Origin: BOKV01 sp041739465
GTDB lineage: Bacteria; Pseudomonadota; Alphaproteobacteria; Rhizobiales; Rhizobiaceae
Direction: 5' to 3'
Length of the DNA stretch: 64,000 bases
NCBI GenBank assembly: GCA_041739465.1
Contig: JBGSNX010000041.1
Coordinates: forward strand, 3,018 to 67,017
Each line of letters begins with the position of its first letter. Position 1 is the stretch's first letter. The translations under genes were made by a program, and so were the position numbers. Positions 53,505-61,509 of this stretch are shown piece after piece. Under the pieces are notes generated by a model. It saw only the letters and a program-made list of their open reading frames with translations, did no database searches and was not told the origin of the DNA.

Positions 53505-54937
53505 ACATGGTCGAGATCACCTCCCCCGCCTTCAAGGACAATTCCACCGGTGCACTTGCCGATGTGAACCTGCAAAAGGCCATGCGCCATGTGCGCGTGA
53601 ACTTCATCGAAAAACGGGCCAAGGCTGCCGCCGCACTGCCGGAGTTTGACGATCTGCGGTCCAGCGCCAGGGCGATCAAGGACCATGTTCTTGATCACCT
53701 TGATCTCTACCTTGAGGCCTATGAGGCAAAAGTCACTGAACGTGGTGGCCATGTGCATTGGGCAGCAAATGCGATTGAAGCGCGTGGCATCGTCCTTGAT
53801 ATCTGCCGCAAGGTGAATGCCAAAACGGCGACAAAGGGCAAGTCGATGATTACCGAGGAAATCGGGCTCAACGACTTTCTGGAAAAGAACGGCGTGACGC
53901 CGATTGAAACCGATCTGGGCGAATACATCATCCAACTGCGCGGTGAACACCCCAGCCACATCATTGCGCCAGCCGTGCATCTGACCATGGATCAGGTTCG
54001 CGAGGACTTCCGCAAGGCGCACAAGCATTTGCCCGCAGACCGGCCGTTGAACGAGCCGCAAAGCCTGCTGCTGGAAGCGCGCGGAATTTTGCGCGACCGG
54101 TTCTTGAAGGCAGATGTCGGTATCACCGGAGCGAATTTCCTGGTTGCCGAAACCGGTTCCTCTGTCATCGTGACCAATGAGGGCAATGGTGATCTCACCC
54201 AGATCCTGCCCAAGGTACACATCGTCGTTGCGTCCATTGAAAAGATCGTGCCGACACTGGAAGACATGAGCCAGATCGTGCGGGTTCTGGCCCGTTCGGC
54301 GACCGGCCAGGAGATGAGTGTCTACACGACGCTATCCACCGGTCCGCGCCGCAAAGGCGATCCCGACGGCCCTGAGCAATACCATGTGATCCTGCTCGAC
54401 AATGGCCGCTCGACCATGCTGGGCAATGAATTTCGCGACATGCTGCGCTGCATCCGTTGTGGTGCCTGCATGAACCATTGCCCGGTCTATCAATCCGTTG
54501 GCGGCCATGCCTATGGCTGGGTCTATCCGGGCCCGATGGGTTCGGTTCTGACCCCTGCGCTTATCGGCATCGAGAAATCGGCGCATCTGCCGAATGCATC
54601 AACCCTTTGTGGCCGTTGCGAATCTGTTTGCCCGATGCAAATCCCATTGCCCAAACTGCTGCGGCATTGGCGCGAGCGGGAATTCGAGCAGCACCTGACG
54701 CCGGCAAGCGTGCGGTTTGGCCTTGGCATCTGGGCCTATGCAGCCAAGCGGCCAGCGCTCTATCAGCGCATGACCGGGTTCACGATGGGAATGCTGCGGT
54801 TTCTTTCGGGCGGGCGCGGGCGTTTCCGCTGGCTGCCGTTGGCAGGCGGATGGACAAAACACCGCGATCTGTCAGCACCACAGGGGCGCACTTTCATGGC
54901 GCAATGGAAGGCCAAGCAGGCGAGGATTTCCAAGTGA
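53501..54937 (+). CDS. lutB: L-lactate oxidation iron-sulfur protein LutB
   Basis: The 478-residue protein has an N-terminal LUD domain (TGANFLVAETGSSVIVTNEG, and LPKVHIVVASIEKIVPT) and a C-terminal ferredoxin-like pair: RCIRCGACMNHCPVYQ and LCGRCESVCPMQIPLP. It should carry electrons from lactate oxidation in the LutABC complex. The C-terminal 90 residues are hydrophobic-basic. It begins in the lutA stop (ATGA) and shares a GTGA with lutC. Confidence 0.95.
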   Translation: MNMVEITSPAFKDNSTGALADVNLQKAMRHVRVNFIEKRAKAAAALPEFDDLRSSARAIKDHVLDHLDLYLEAYEAKVTERGGHVHWAANAIEARGIVLDICRKVNAKTATKGKSMITEEIGLNDFLEKNGVTPIETDLGEYIIQLRGEHPSHIIAPAVHLTMDQVREDFRKAHKHLPADRPLNEPQSLLLEARGILRDRFLKADVGITGANFLVAETGSSVIVTNEGNGDLTQILPKVHIVVASIEKIVPTLEDMSQIVRVLARSATGQEMSVYTTLSTGPRRKGDPDGPEQYHVILLDNGRSTMLGNEFRDMLRCIRCGACMNHCPVYQSVGGHAYGWVYPGPMGSVLTPALIGIEKSAHLPNASTLCGRCESVCPMQIPLPKLLRHWREREFEQHLTPASVRFGLGIWAYAAKRPALYQRMTGFTMGMLRFLSGGRGRFRWLPLAGGWTKHRDLSAPQGRTFMAQWKAKQARISK

Positions 54938-55599
54938 GCCGCGAAGCAATCCTCTCCCGCATCAAGACCAGCCTTTCGGGCAAGGCGACCGACAAAAAAC
55001 GCAAGGATGCCGTCGCAAGCCGGCTTGCCGCACATGCCAAAGGGGTTGTCCCGGCATCGCAGGACAATGGCGCAGGGGTAGTAGATCATTTCGTTCGCAA
55101 GGCTATCGAATCGGTGGCAAGCGTGGAAGTCGTGAAGCGATCCATGGCTGGCAAGGCAGTCACGCGTTTTCTGCGGGATCACAATTTGCCGCAAAGCATC
55201 CGCTGCGGCGAAGATGCCCGCCTCAAGAAGATTGAATGGCCAAAGACTGGCGGACCGCAAGTCCTGAGCGGCCCAAGCGATGGCAGCGACCTGGCCGGCC
55301 TTAGCCATGCGCTGGCAGGGGTTTCGGAAACCGGGACGCTGATTTTGACATCGGGCCCGGACAATCCGACCACCATCAATTTTTTGCCCGAGAACCACAT
55401 TTGCATCATCGAAGCGTCCGATATCGAAGCAAATTACGAGGCGGCCTTTGCGAAGCTGCGCCGCAAGCACCGGGGCGGCAACATTCCGCGCACGGTCAAC
55501 ATGATCACCGGCCCGTCGCGCTCTGCCGATATCGAGCAAACCCTGATCTACGGCGCGCATGGCCCCGTTCGCCTGCACATCATTGTCGTGAAAGACTGA
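54934..55599 (+). CDS. lutC: L-lactate oxidation protein LutC (LUD domain)
   Basis: The 221-residue cytosolic protein is a single LUD (DUF162) domain: SREAILSRIKTSL, LAGVSETGTLILTSGPDNPT, LPENHICIIEASDI and TGPSRSADIEQTLIYGAHGP. It completes the LutABC unit. The start is GTG at 54934, overlapping the lutB stop (GTGA), with AGGA upstream; the longer frame from 54457 is an open frame inside lutB. A conserved unknown follows after one base. Confidence 0.93.
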   Translation: MSREAILSRIKTSLSGKATDKKRKDAVASRLAAHAKGVVPASQDNGAGVVDHFVRKAIESVASVEVVKRSMAGKAVTRFLRDHNLPQSIRCGEDARLKKIEWPKTGGPQVLSGPSDGSDLAGLSHALAGVSETGTLILTSGPDNPTTINFLPENHICIIEASDIEANYEAAFAKLRRKHRGGNIPRTVNMITGPSRSADIEQTLIYGAHGPVRLHIIVVKD

Positions 55600-55600
55600 A

Positions 55601-56245
55601 ATGCCTCTGCAAAATCGCGTTGCCCCCGATGGCAGTCTGCACGCGAATGAAATGAGAGGGATGTTCACCGGCAATCGCGGCATCATTCACGATCCGCAAA
55701 CCAGGCAGCTTTCCGGCCGGCAATGGACAACGCGAAGCTGGCTTGTCTGCAGTTGCCAGTGGAAGGATTGGAAGCGGAAGGTATGGGGCCTCAATTACAA
55801 GAACCGCGCTGGCGAGATGCGCCCCGGGTGGAGCGAACTCTTCTTCCTCGACGAAACAACCGCTTTGGCCGCAGGCCATCGCCCCTGCTTCACCTGCCGC
55901 AAGCAAGCCGCCACGAAGTTTCGCCATGCCTGTGAACCCGTCGAAACTCTAAAGGCGCTCGACGGGCAACTGCACCTGGAAAGGCGGCTTTCGTCAAAGA
56001 CCGGGGCGCAGGGTTTGAGCGCCATTGACCTGTCAGGCTTGCCTGATGGCACAATTGTTGAAGCTGGCGGAAGTTTTTTCGCAATAAAGGAAGGTCGCGC
56101 ATTGAAATGGAGCTTTGCCGGCTATGCTTTGCCGATCGACCTTGGTGAACTCGTCAAGTATCCTGTATCGCTCGTCACGCCGAAACTGACAGTGAATGCC
56201 TTGAGGGCAGGATTCAAACCGGCATGGCACGCCAGCGCGGCATGA
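55601..56245 (+). CDS. Conserved hypothetical protein with a HRPCxxCR motif
   Basis: I recognise this 214-residue protein only as a conserved alphaproteobacterial protein. It has PDGSLHANEMRGMFTGNRG, then WSELFFLDETTALAAGHRPC, giving HRPCFTCRK, similar in spacing to the RPCxxC part of the Ada zinc site. Two more cysteines lie in LVCSCQW. Hence a metal-binding role is possible, but only by analogy. It has no signal peptide or membrane helix. The ATG at 55601 follows lutC by one base, so it may be co-translated with lutABC. Confidence 0.65.
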   Translation: MPLQNRVAPDGSLHANEMRGMFTGNRGIIHDPQTRQLSGRQWTTRSWLVCSCQWKDWKRKVWGLNYKNRAGEMRPGWSELFFLDETTALAAGHRPCFTCRKQAATKFRHACEPVETLKALDGQLHLERRLSSKTGAQGLSAIDLSGLPDGTIVEAGGSFFAIKEGRALKWSFAGYALPIDLGELVKYPVSLVTPKLTVNALRAGFKPAWHASAA

Positions 56246-56276
56246 CTGGGCATAAGAAGAACGAAGGAACGCCAAC

Positions 56277-57023
56277 ATGGAACGCTATGACTACCGCACC
56301 CAGCGCCTTCATGTGACTGCAGCCCTTTCCATTGGCAATCCGGTGGAGGCAGACCGCGCGCAGGCCAATTACCTTCTCAACGTGTTGCGCCTGAAGGCCG
56401 GTGACAAGGTGCTGTTGTTCAACGGTCGCGATGGCGAATGGCTTGCGCTGGTTGAGCCAACCGGCCGCAAATCCTGTGCGCTGGTACCGCAACAACAGAC
56501 CCGACTGCAGCCGCCACCTTCAGACCTGTTGTATAGCTTTGCGCCACTCAAGCAGGGGCGACTTGAATACATGGTGCAAAAGGCGGTTGAAATGGGCGCT
56601 GGAAAACTGCAGCCAACCATCACCAGGCACACGCAAGTAAGTCGGCTCAATATCGAAAAAATGCAGACCCACGCCATCGAAGCGGCGGAGCAGTGTGGCA
56701 TCCTGGCAATTCCGCAATGCCTGGCTGAAATTCCGTTGGCTCAGCTCATCGCTCGTTGGGAAGCAAACCGCCAGCTGGTCTATTGCGATGAAGCTGCGCC
56801 AGACGCCGACCCACTGGAACTTTTAAAGCCGATCAGGGGAAAACCGCTGGGCCTGCTGATCGGTCCGGAGGGCGGTTTTTCCGAAGAGGAACGGGAAATC
56901 TTGCGAAAATTGCCGTTTGTTACCGTCATTCCACTAGGGCCACGTATCTTGCGTGCCGACACAGCAGCTGTAGCTGCCTTGGCAATTGTCCAGGCGGTGG
57001 CAGGAGACTGGGTGGCTCGCTGA
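56277..57023 (+). CDS. rsmE: 16S rRNA (uracil(1498)-N(3))-methyltransferase
   Basis: The 248-residue SPOUT-class enzyme methylates U1498 in 16S rRNA. It has an N-terminal PUA-like part (RLKAGDKVLLFNGRDGEWLA), KQGRLEYMVQKAVEMGAGKL, and the knot motif LLIGPEGGFSEEE with LGPRILRADTAAVAAL. The ATG follows GAAGGA. It is 31 bases after the conserved unknown gene and is followed by gshA in many Rhizobiales, as here. Confidence 0.95.
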   Translation: MERYDYRTQRLHVTAALSIGNPVEADRAQANYLLNVLRLKAGDKVLLFNGRDGEWLALVEPTGRKSCALVPQQQTRLQPPPSDLLYSFAPLKQGRLEYMVQKAVEMGAGKLQPTITRHTQVSRLNIEKMQTHAIEAAEQCGILAIPQCLAEIPLAQLIARWEANRQLVYCDEAAPDADPLELLKPIRGKPLGLLIGPEGGFSEEEREILRKLPFVTVIPLGPRILRADTAAVAALAIVQAVAGDWVAR

Positions 57024-57144
57024 CCTCAACGTTCAATTTTTCAGCCTGATTGTTCAAGAAACTTTCGCTTGCCTGTCATGAGTACGGGCCATATCTCGAA
57101 CTGCCGGTCTTTCCAATTCCCTTCCTGCCGGTCAGAGGCATTTC

Positions 57145-58518
57145 ATGGCGCGCGATACCACCGACAACACACCGGTTGAAAACAGGGCACAACTGGTTGC
57201 CTGGTTCGAGGACGGCTTCAAGCCGCGCGACCAATGGCGGATCGGCACCGAGCACGAGAAGTTCGGCTTTTACGCCAAAGATCATTCGCCTGTGCCTTAT
57301 GATGGCAAAAACGGAATCCAGGCTCTGCTGGAAGGAATGCGGGAAAAGCTCCGGTGGGAGCCGATCATGGACGAAGGCCGCATCATCGGCCTCGTGGACA
57401 CTGACGGCAAGGGCGCCATTTCGCTGGAGCCGGGCGGACAATTCGAGCTTTCCGGCGCGCCGCTTTCGAACATCTTTGAAACTTGCCGCGAATCCAATGC
57501 GCATCTTGCCATGGTGAAAACAGTGGCGGGCGATCTGGGGATTTCGTTTCTTGGCGTTGGCAGCAGCCCGACCTGGACGCTGGAGCAGACCCCGCGCATG
57601 CCCAAAAGCCGATACGCCATCATGTCGCGTTACATGCCCAAGGTTGGTACGCGCGGCCTCGACATGCTGTCCCGCACGGCAACCATCCCGACCAATCTGG
57701 ACTACAGCGACGAAGCCGACATGCGCTTGAAGGTTCAGGTTTCCAAGAAGCTGCAACCGCTTTCGTCTGCCTTGTTTGCACGCTCTCCCTTCACCGACGG
57801 CAAGCCGAACGGGCTACTGTCGTGGCGTTCGGACGTATGGCGCGACACCGATAACCAACGGGGTGGGTTCCAGTCCTTCATGCTGGAGCCCGGTTTCGGA
57901 TTTGAAACCTACATCGACTGGGCACTCGACATCCCGATGTATTTCGTGATCCGCAATGGCAGGTACCATGATTGCACCCATGTGACTTTCCGCCAGTTCA
58001 TGAACGGTGCCCTGCGCGAGACCTTGCCGGAGGGGATGCCCAATGTCGGGGACTGGAACAACCATTTGACGACGCTATTCCCCGATGTCCGGCTCAAGCG
58101 GTATTTCGAGATGCGTGGCGCCGATGGCGGACCATGGCGCGATATTTGCGCCCTGCCCGCATTCTGGGTTGGTCTGATGTACAGCCAAGATGCACTGGAG
58201 GGAGCGGCCGACATTACTGCCGACTGGACTGCCCATGACGTGGCGCAATACCGCGATGAAGTACCTGCCAAAGGCTTGAAGGCCACAATTCGTGGCCGGC
58301 CATTGCTGGAAGTTGCCCGTGAAGTGCTTGCGTTGGCTGAAAAGGGCCTTGAAGAACGCGGTCAGGTCAATTCGTCCGGGCAGGATGAAAGGGTGTTTTT
58401 GGCACCGTTGCAGGAAACTGTCGCCAGCGGCCTGACACCCGCCGAACGCCTGCTTGCGAAGTATCGTGGACCTTGGCTCGAGAACCTCGACCGGCTGTTT
58501 GACGAGTATGCCTATTGA
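57145..58518 (+). CDS. gshA: Glutamate-cysteine ligase (plant/alphaproteobacterial type)
   Basis: The 457-residue enzyme joins glutamate and cysteine in glutathione synthesis. It shows the class-specific IGTEHEKFGFY, ISLEPGGQFELSGAPL, FLGVGSSPTW, MPKSRYAIMSRYMP and FRQFMNGALRETLP. This form resembles plant GSH1 rather than gamma-proteobacterial GshA and may be redox-controlled by a disulfide. The ATG at 57145 begins MARDTTDN; the leader of about 120 bases has no clear operator. It converges with a PilZ gene 20 bases away. Confidence 0.96.
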   Translation: MARDTTDNTPVENRAQLVAWFEDGFKPRDQWRIGTEHEKFGFYAKDHSPVPYDGKNGIQALLEGMREKLRWEPIMDEGRIIGLVDTDGKGAISLEPGGQFELSGAPLSNIFETCRESNAHLAMVKTVAGDLGISFLGVGSSPTWTLEQTPRMPKSRYAIMSRYMPKVGTRGLDMLSRTATIPTNLDYSDEADMRLKVQVSKKLQPLSSALFARSPFTDGKPNGLLSWRSDVWRDTDNQRGGFQSFMLEPGFGFETYIDWALDIPMYFVIRNGRYHDCTHVTFRQFMNGALRETLPEGMPNVGDWNNHLTTLFPDVRLKRYFEMRGADGGPWRDICALPAFWVGLMYSQDALEGAADITADWTAHDVAQYRDEVPAKGLKATIRGRPLLEVAREVLALAEKGLEERGQVNSSGQDERVFLAPLQETVASGLTPAERLLAKYRGPWLENLDRLFDEYAY

Positions 58519-58538
58519 GGTCTGTCAAAGCCCGGTGA

Positions 58539-59012
58539 TTACAAGTCGGTACATCTGCGGCCGAAAGTGGGTTTGCTGGTCCCGCCGGTGCCTTTCGAAA
58601 CACTCGAATCATCAACCCTGCCTTGACGGCGATCACGCTCTTCCATGCTGCGAAGCGTCATTTCCGAAAGCGCTGTTTGCGAGGTGCCTATGGTTTGATG
58701 CCGAACAATCTTTGACTGTTCGCGTTGCGAGGTAAATCTGACGCCAAAGGCAAGGCCGCGCTGCCATGCCACTTCACAATCAACCTTGAAGCCGCCAAGT
58801 TCGGAAAACAGCATGAAAGCAGCTGGAATTGCCACCGGAGCTTCCAGCACAAGCATTGCACCGGTCTCGCTGAGATTGCGGATGGCGCATGGGACCGAGG
58901 CAAAATTGCCGTGATAGGCAACGTAGCCCTTCATCAGGACACGTTGGCGCCTTGCCCGACGTTCTTCGTTCGGGTCTCCAGGTATTGCTTCAGTGGCGAG
59001 GTCCTCTTGCAT
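58539..59012 (-). CDS. PilZ domain protein
   Basis: The 157-residue cytosolic protein has a PilZ domain (about residues 17-97): RRARRQRVLMKGYVAYHG carries RxxxR, and AIRNLSETGAMLVLEAP carries (D/N)xSxxG, the two c-di-GMP contacts, so binding is likely. The C-terminal 60 residues are basic and possibly disordered. Downstream partners are unknown. It is 131 bases from a second, degenerate PilZ-like gene on the same strand. Confidence 0.85.
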   Translation of the reverse strand: MQEDLATEAIPGDPNEERRARRQRVLMKGYVAYHGNFASVPCAIRNLSETGAMLVLEAPVAIPAAFMLFSELGGFKVDCEVAWQRGLAFGVRFTSQREQSKIVRHQTIGTSQTALSEMTLRSMEERDRRQGRVDDSSVSKGTGGTSKPTFGRRCTDL

Positions 59013-59143
59013 CCTGTCAGTCCGTTGCGCGTTCTTTGCCAGAAGGCTTCTAGGTAACTGACGGAGGTAAATTTATAATGTAGGAATCTATTTTTTGTCT
59101 GATTTTGCAACTTATTAAATGGGCAATCAGCAAAGGACAGCAG

Positions 59144-59470
59144 CTATTCGAAGCTGACCACCAGTGAATTGCCCTTGCGGCCCACCACCTTGCACATGTG
59201 GCGGATGCCCTCGGGCTTGATGACCAGCCAGAAACGCTCCGGCATTCCCATCCATCCTGCAGCCGTGATCAGTGCTGTTGCCGGTGTCAGTTGTGAAACG
59301 GCGCAGGTAAATCCGTGTTGCTGGCCGTCAATGACCACTTTTCCGGTGCACCGCGGTGGAATTTTAGTGGTTGGTCGAATGGACGGCGTCGCAAGTGACC
59401 CGGCTGAATTTGATTTGTTGGTTTGCAATGGAAAGAACCCGAACCTGTCAGTATGGTGTTTGAACGCCAT
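59144..59470 (-). CDS. Short PilZ-like protein with degenerate motifs
   Basis: The 108-residue protein looks like the C-terminal half of a PilZ barrel: TCAVSQLTPATALITAAG matches the position of (D/N)xSxxG but lacks the N and final G, and RFWLVIKPEGIRHMCKVVGR with LVVSFE ends the domain. No RxxxR is seen, so c-di-GMP binding is doubtful. Start ATG at 59470 is used; a shorter start is possible. It is just upstream on the same strand as the full PilZ gene. Confidence 0.55.
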   Translation of the reverse strand: MAFKHHTDRFGFFPLQTNKSNSAGSLATPSIRPTTKIPPRCTGKVVIDGQQHGFTCAVSQLTPATALITAAGWMGMPERFWLVIKPEGIRHMCKVVGRKGNSLVVSFE

Positions 59471-59554
59471 GCTAGAATCGCATGGTTAATGCAGGATTAA
59501 GCGAAGTGCAGGATTTCTTTCATTTCCTGGTCTTTTGGCGTGACGGAGAGAGCG

Positions 59555-60664
59555 ATGATCCCCTTGATGGAAATGCTGATGCAGGGTGGCAATGGTGCCG
59601 CAATGGCGCAAATTGCCAAGCAGTTTGGTTTGAACCAGGCACAGGCGGAGCAGGCAGTCGAGGCCTTGATGCCGGCGTTTTCGCAAGGGTTGAAGCGTAA
59701 TGTTGCCGATCCCGCTGGCCTTGCCAAGTTCATGGCTGCAATGGCCGGTGGCGCAAGAGGCGGATATTTTGACAATCCTGGCGCAGCTGCATCCGAGGAA
59801 GGGCGCGGGATGGGCGATGCAATCCTTGGACAATTGTTTGGATCCAAGGACGTCAGCCGCGCAGTTGCGGCACAGGCGTCGCAGGCAACCGGGCTTTCCC
59901 AATCGATCCTCAAGCAGATGCTGCCGATGCTCGCGCCGATCCTGCTTGGCGGCCTGTTCAAGCAAATGACAGGTGGCAGCGGCGGGTCCAATCCGCTTGG
60001 CCGCATTTTCGAGGAAATGATGCGTGGCGGCGGTGGCATGCCGCAACAACAGGCACCTGAACCGCGCGCCGGCAATCCATGGGGCCAGATCCTTGAGGAA
60101 ATGATGAAAGGCGGTGGGCAACAACGCGCACCGATGCCGCGTCAAAGCCAGCCATCCCCTGACGAAAACCCGCTTGGCCGCATCATTGAAGAGATGATGC
60201 GTGGTGGCCAGCCGAGGCAGGAGCCTCGCGGACGAGCCAGCGAACAGCAGGACTTGCCCGGAGAAATGCCGCAAGGTGACAATCCGCTTGGCCGCATTCT
60301 TGAAGAAATGCTCGGCGGTGGCCGTGGAGGCAGGCAGCCCACAGATCAGCAATCCAATGGCGACAACCCGCTGGGTGACATCTTCAACGACATGCTGCGG
60401 AATGGCCGGAAGGCTGAGCCCGAAGAACAAGTGGAACGCCAGCCTGAACGAAACCAATGGCGGGAGCCCGAGGAACCAAAGCGGCAGCAGCGTGAGCCAC
60501 GCTACCAGCCCGATGACAATGGCGAGCCGACACCGCAGACAAAGGGCGGGCTTGAAGACCTGTTTGGCAGAATGTTTGAAACAGGACGCGAGACCCAGAA
60601 TGACTATCAGCGCGGCGTCGAGCAGATTTTCGACCAATTCATGGGCGGTGGAAAAAAGCGCTGA
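59555..60664 (+). CDS. DUF937-type protein with five NPLGxIxEEMxxGG repeats
   Basis: The 369-residue cytosolic protein has an N-terminal DUF937/YidB-like domain (residues 1-135: IPLMEMLMQGGNG, QIAKQFGLNQAQAEQAVEAL, QMLPMLAPILLGGLFKQM) followed by a long low-complexity region rich in Q, P, G, R, E. Within it five copies of N-P-(L/W)-G-x-I-(F/L/I)-(E/N)-(E/D)-M-(M/L) occur at about residues 146, 174, 205, 243 and 271, with a degenerate copy GGLEDLFGRMFETG at about 332. Each could form a short amphipathic helix. The start ATG follows GGAGAG. No function is known; it precedes an ABC exporter by 92 bases. Confidence 0.72.
   Translation: MIPLMEMLMQGGNGAAMAQIAKQFGLNQAQAEQAVEALMPAFSQGLKRNVADPAGLAKFMAAMAGGARGGYFDNPGAAASEEGRGMGDAILGQLFGSKDVSRAVAAQASQATGLSQSILKQMLPMLAPILLGGLFKQMTGGSGGSNPLGRIFEEMMRGGGGMPQQQAPEPRAGNPWGQILEEMMKGGGQQRAPMPRQSQPSPDENPLGRIIEEMMRGGQPRQEPRGRASEQQDLPGEMPQGDNPLGRILEEMLGGGRGGRQPTDQQSNGDNPLGDIFNDMLRNGRKAEPEEQVERQPERNQWREPEEPKRQQREPRYQPDDNGEPTPQTKGGLEDLFGRMFETGRETQNDYQRGVEQIFDQFMGGGKKR
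59990..60406 (+). repeat. Tandem-spaced peptide repeat region in the DUF937 gene
   Basis: Five in-frame copies of a 12-14-codon unit starting NPLG or NPWG, spaced 28, 31, 38 and 28 codons apart, with polar linkers between. The DNA copies share most bases (AATCCGCTTGGCCGCAT in two of them), suggesting recent duplication or selection for the motif. Confidence 0.7.
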
Positions 60665-60756
60665 TTGGTATTGCACCAGTTTGCAGGGCAAAATTTACGG
60701 TTCCTGAACCGGAATGATCTAGCTTGCAGCCAAATCAAGGCTGTCAGGGGTTGTTC

Positions 60757-61509
60757 ATGAATGCTCTCGAAATACGGTCACTGGCGAAGCGGTTTGACCG
60801 GCCGGCAGTAGCGGGACTTGATCTGGTGGTTCGCGCCGGAGAATTTTATGCGCTGCTTGGTCCAAATGGCGCAGGCAAGACAACTTCGTTGCGAATGGTC
60901 GCAGGCCTTCTGCAGCCAGATGCCGGATCAATCAGCATTTTCGGCGTCGATGCGCTGAAAGAGCCGGTTGAAGCCAAGCGCGTTACCGCTTGGGTACCCG
61001 ACGAGCCGATGATTTACGACCGGCTGACTCCACTGGAATATCTCGAATTTGTCGCGGGCCTTTGGGGCGTTGAGCCGGGCGACGCGGTAAAGCGCGCGCA
61101 GACGCTGCTTGATTGGTTAAAGCTTGCTCCCCATTCAAACGAGCGTTGCGAAGGTTTTTCCAAGGGCATGCGCCAGAAAGTAGCGCTGGCCGGGGCATTG
61201 GTGCATGAGCCGAAGCTGATCATTCTGGATGAACCGCTGACCGGTCTTGATGCTGCGTCGGCCCGGCTGGTCAAAGACGTCCTGCTGCAACGCGTACGGC
61301 AAGGGGCGACCGTCATCATGACCACGCACATTCTTGAAGTTGCCGAGCGGATGGCAGAGCGGATCGGGGTCATTTCGCAGGGTCGTCTTGTTGCCGAGGG
61401 CACGCTCGAAGAACTGCGCCAACTCGCAGGCAGGGGCAATGGCAGCCTGGAAGAAGTGTTTCTCGACATTGTTGCGCAAGAGCCGCAAGACATTGAGGCC
61501 GCCGCATGA
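60757..61509 (+). CDS. ABC transporter ATP-binding protein
   Basis: The 250-residue cytosolic ATPase has Walker A LLGPNGAGKTTSLRM, Q-loop VPDEPMIYDRLTPLEYLEF, a signature FSKGMRQKVALAGAL (in place of LSGGQ) and Walker B LIILDEPLTGLD with H-loop TTHILEVAERM. This resembles CcmA/NatA-like exporters. Start ATG at 60757 is preceded by CAGGGG. It overlaps the permease start by four bases, so a two-gene exporter is made. The substrate is unknown. Confidence 0.92.
   Translation: MNALEIRSLAKRFDRPAVAGLDLVVRAGEFYALLGPNGAGKTTSLRMVAGLLQPDAGSISIFGVDALKEPVEAKRVTAWVPDEPMIYDRLTPLEYLEFVAGLWGVEPGDAVKRAQTLLDWLKLAPHSNERCEGFSKGMRQKVALAGALVHEPKLIILDEPLTGLDAASARLVKDVLLQRVRQGATVIMTTHILEVAERMAERIGVISQGRLVAEGTLEELRQLAGRGNGSLEEVFLDIVAQEPQDIEAAA

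Noticed and set aside
53201..54220. Open frame of 339 codons antisense to lutA/lutB
   Set aside because: No recognisable domain; the plus-strand genes have clear cysteine motifs and coupled starts.
54457..54933. Long N-terminal extension of lutC
   Set aside because: It lies wholly inside lutB in another frame, and the GTG at 54934 has its own ribosome-binding site and begins the family's conserved start.
59013..59143. AT-rich stretch between the two PilZ genes
   Set aside because: It looks like an ordinary promoter region; no repeats, RNA gene or ORF could be supported.
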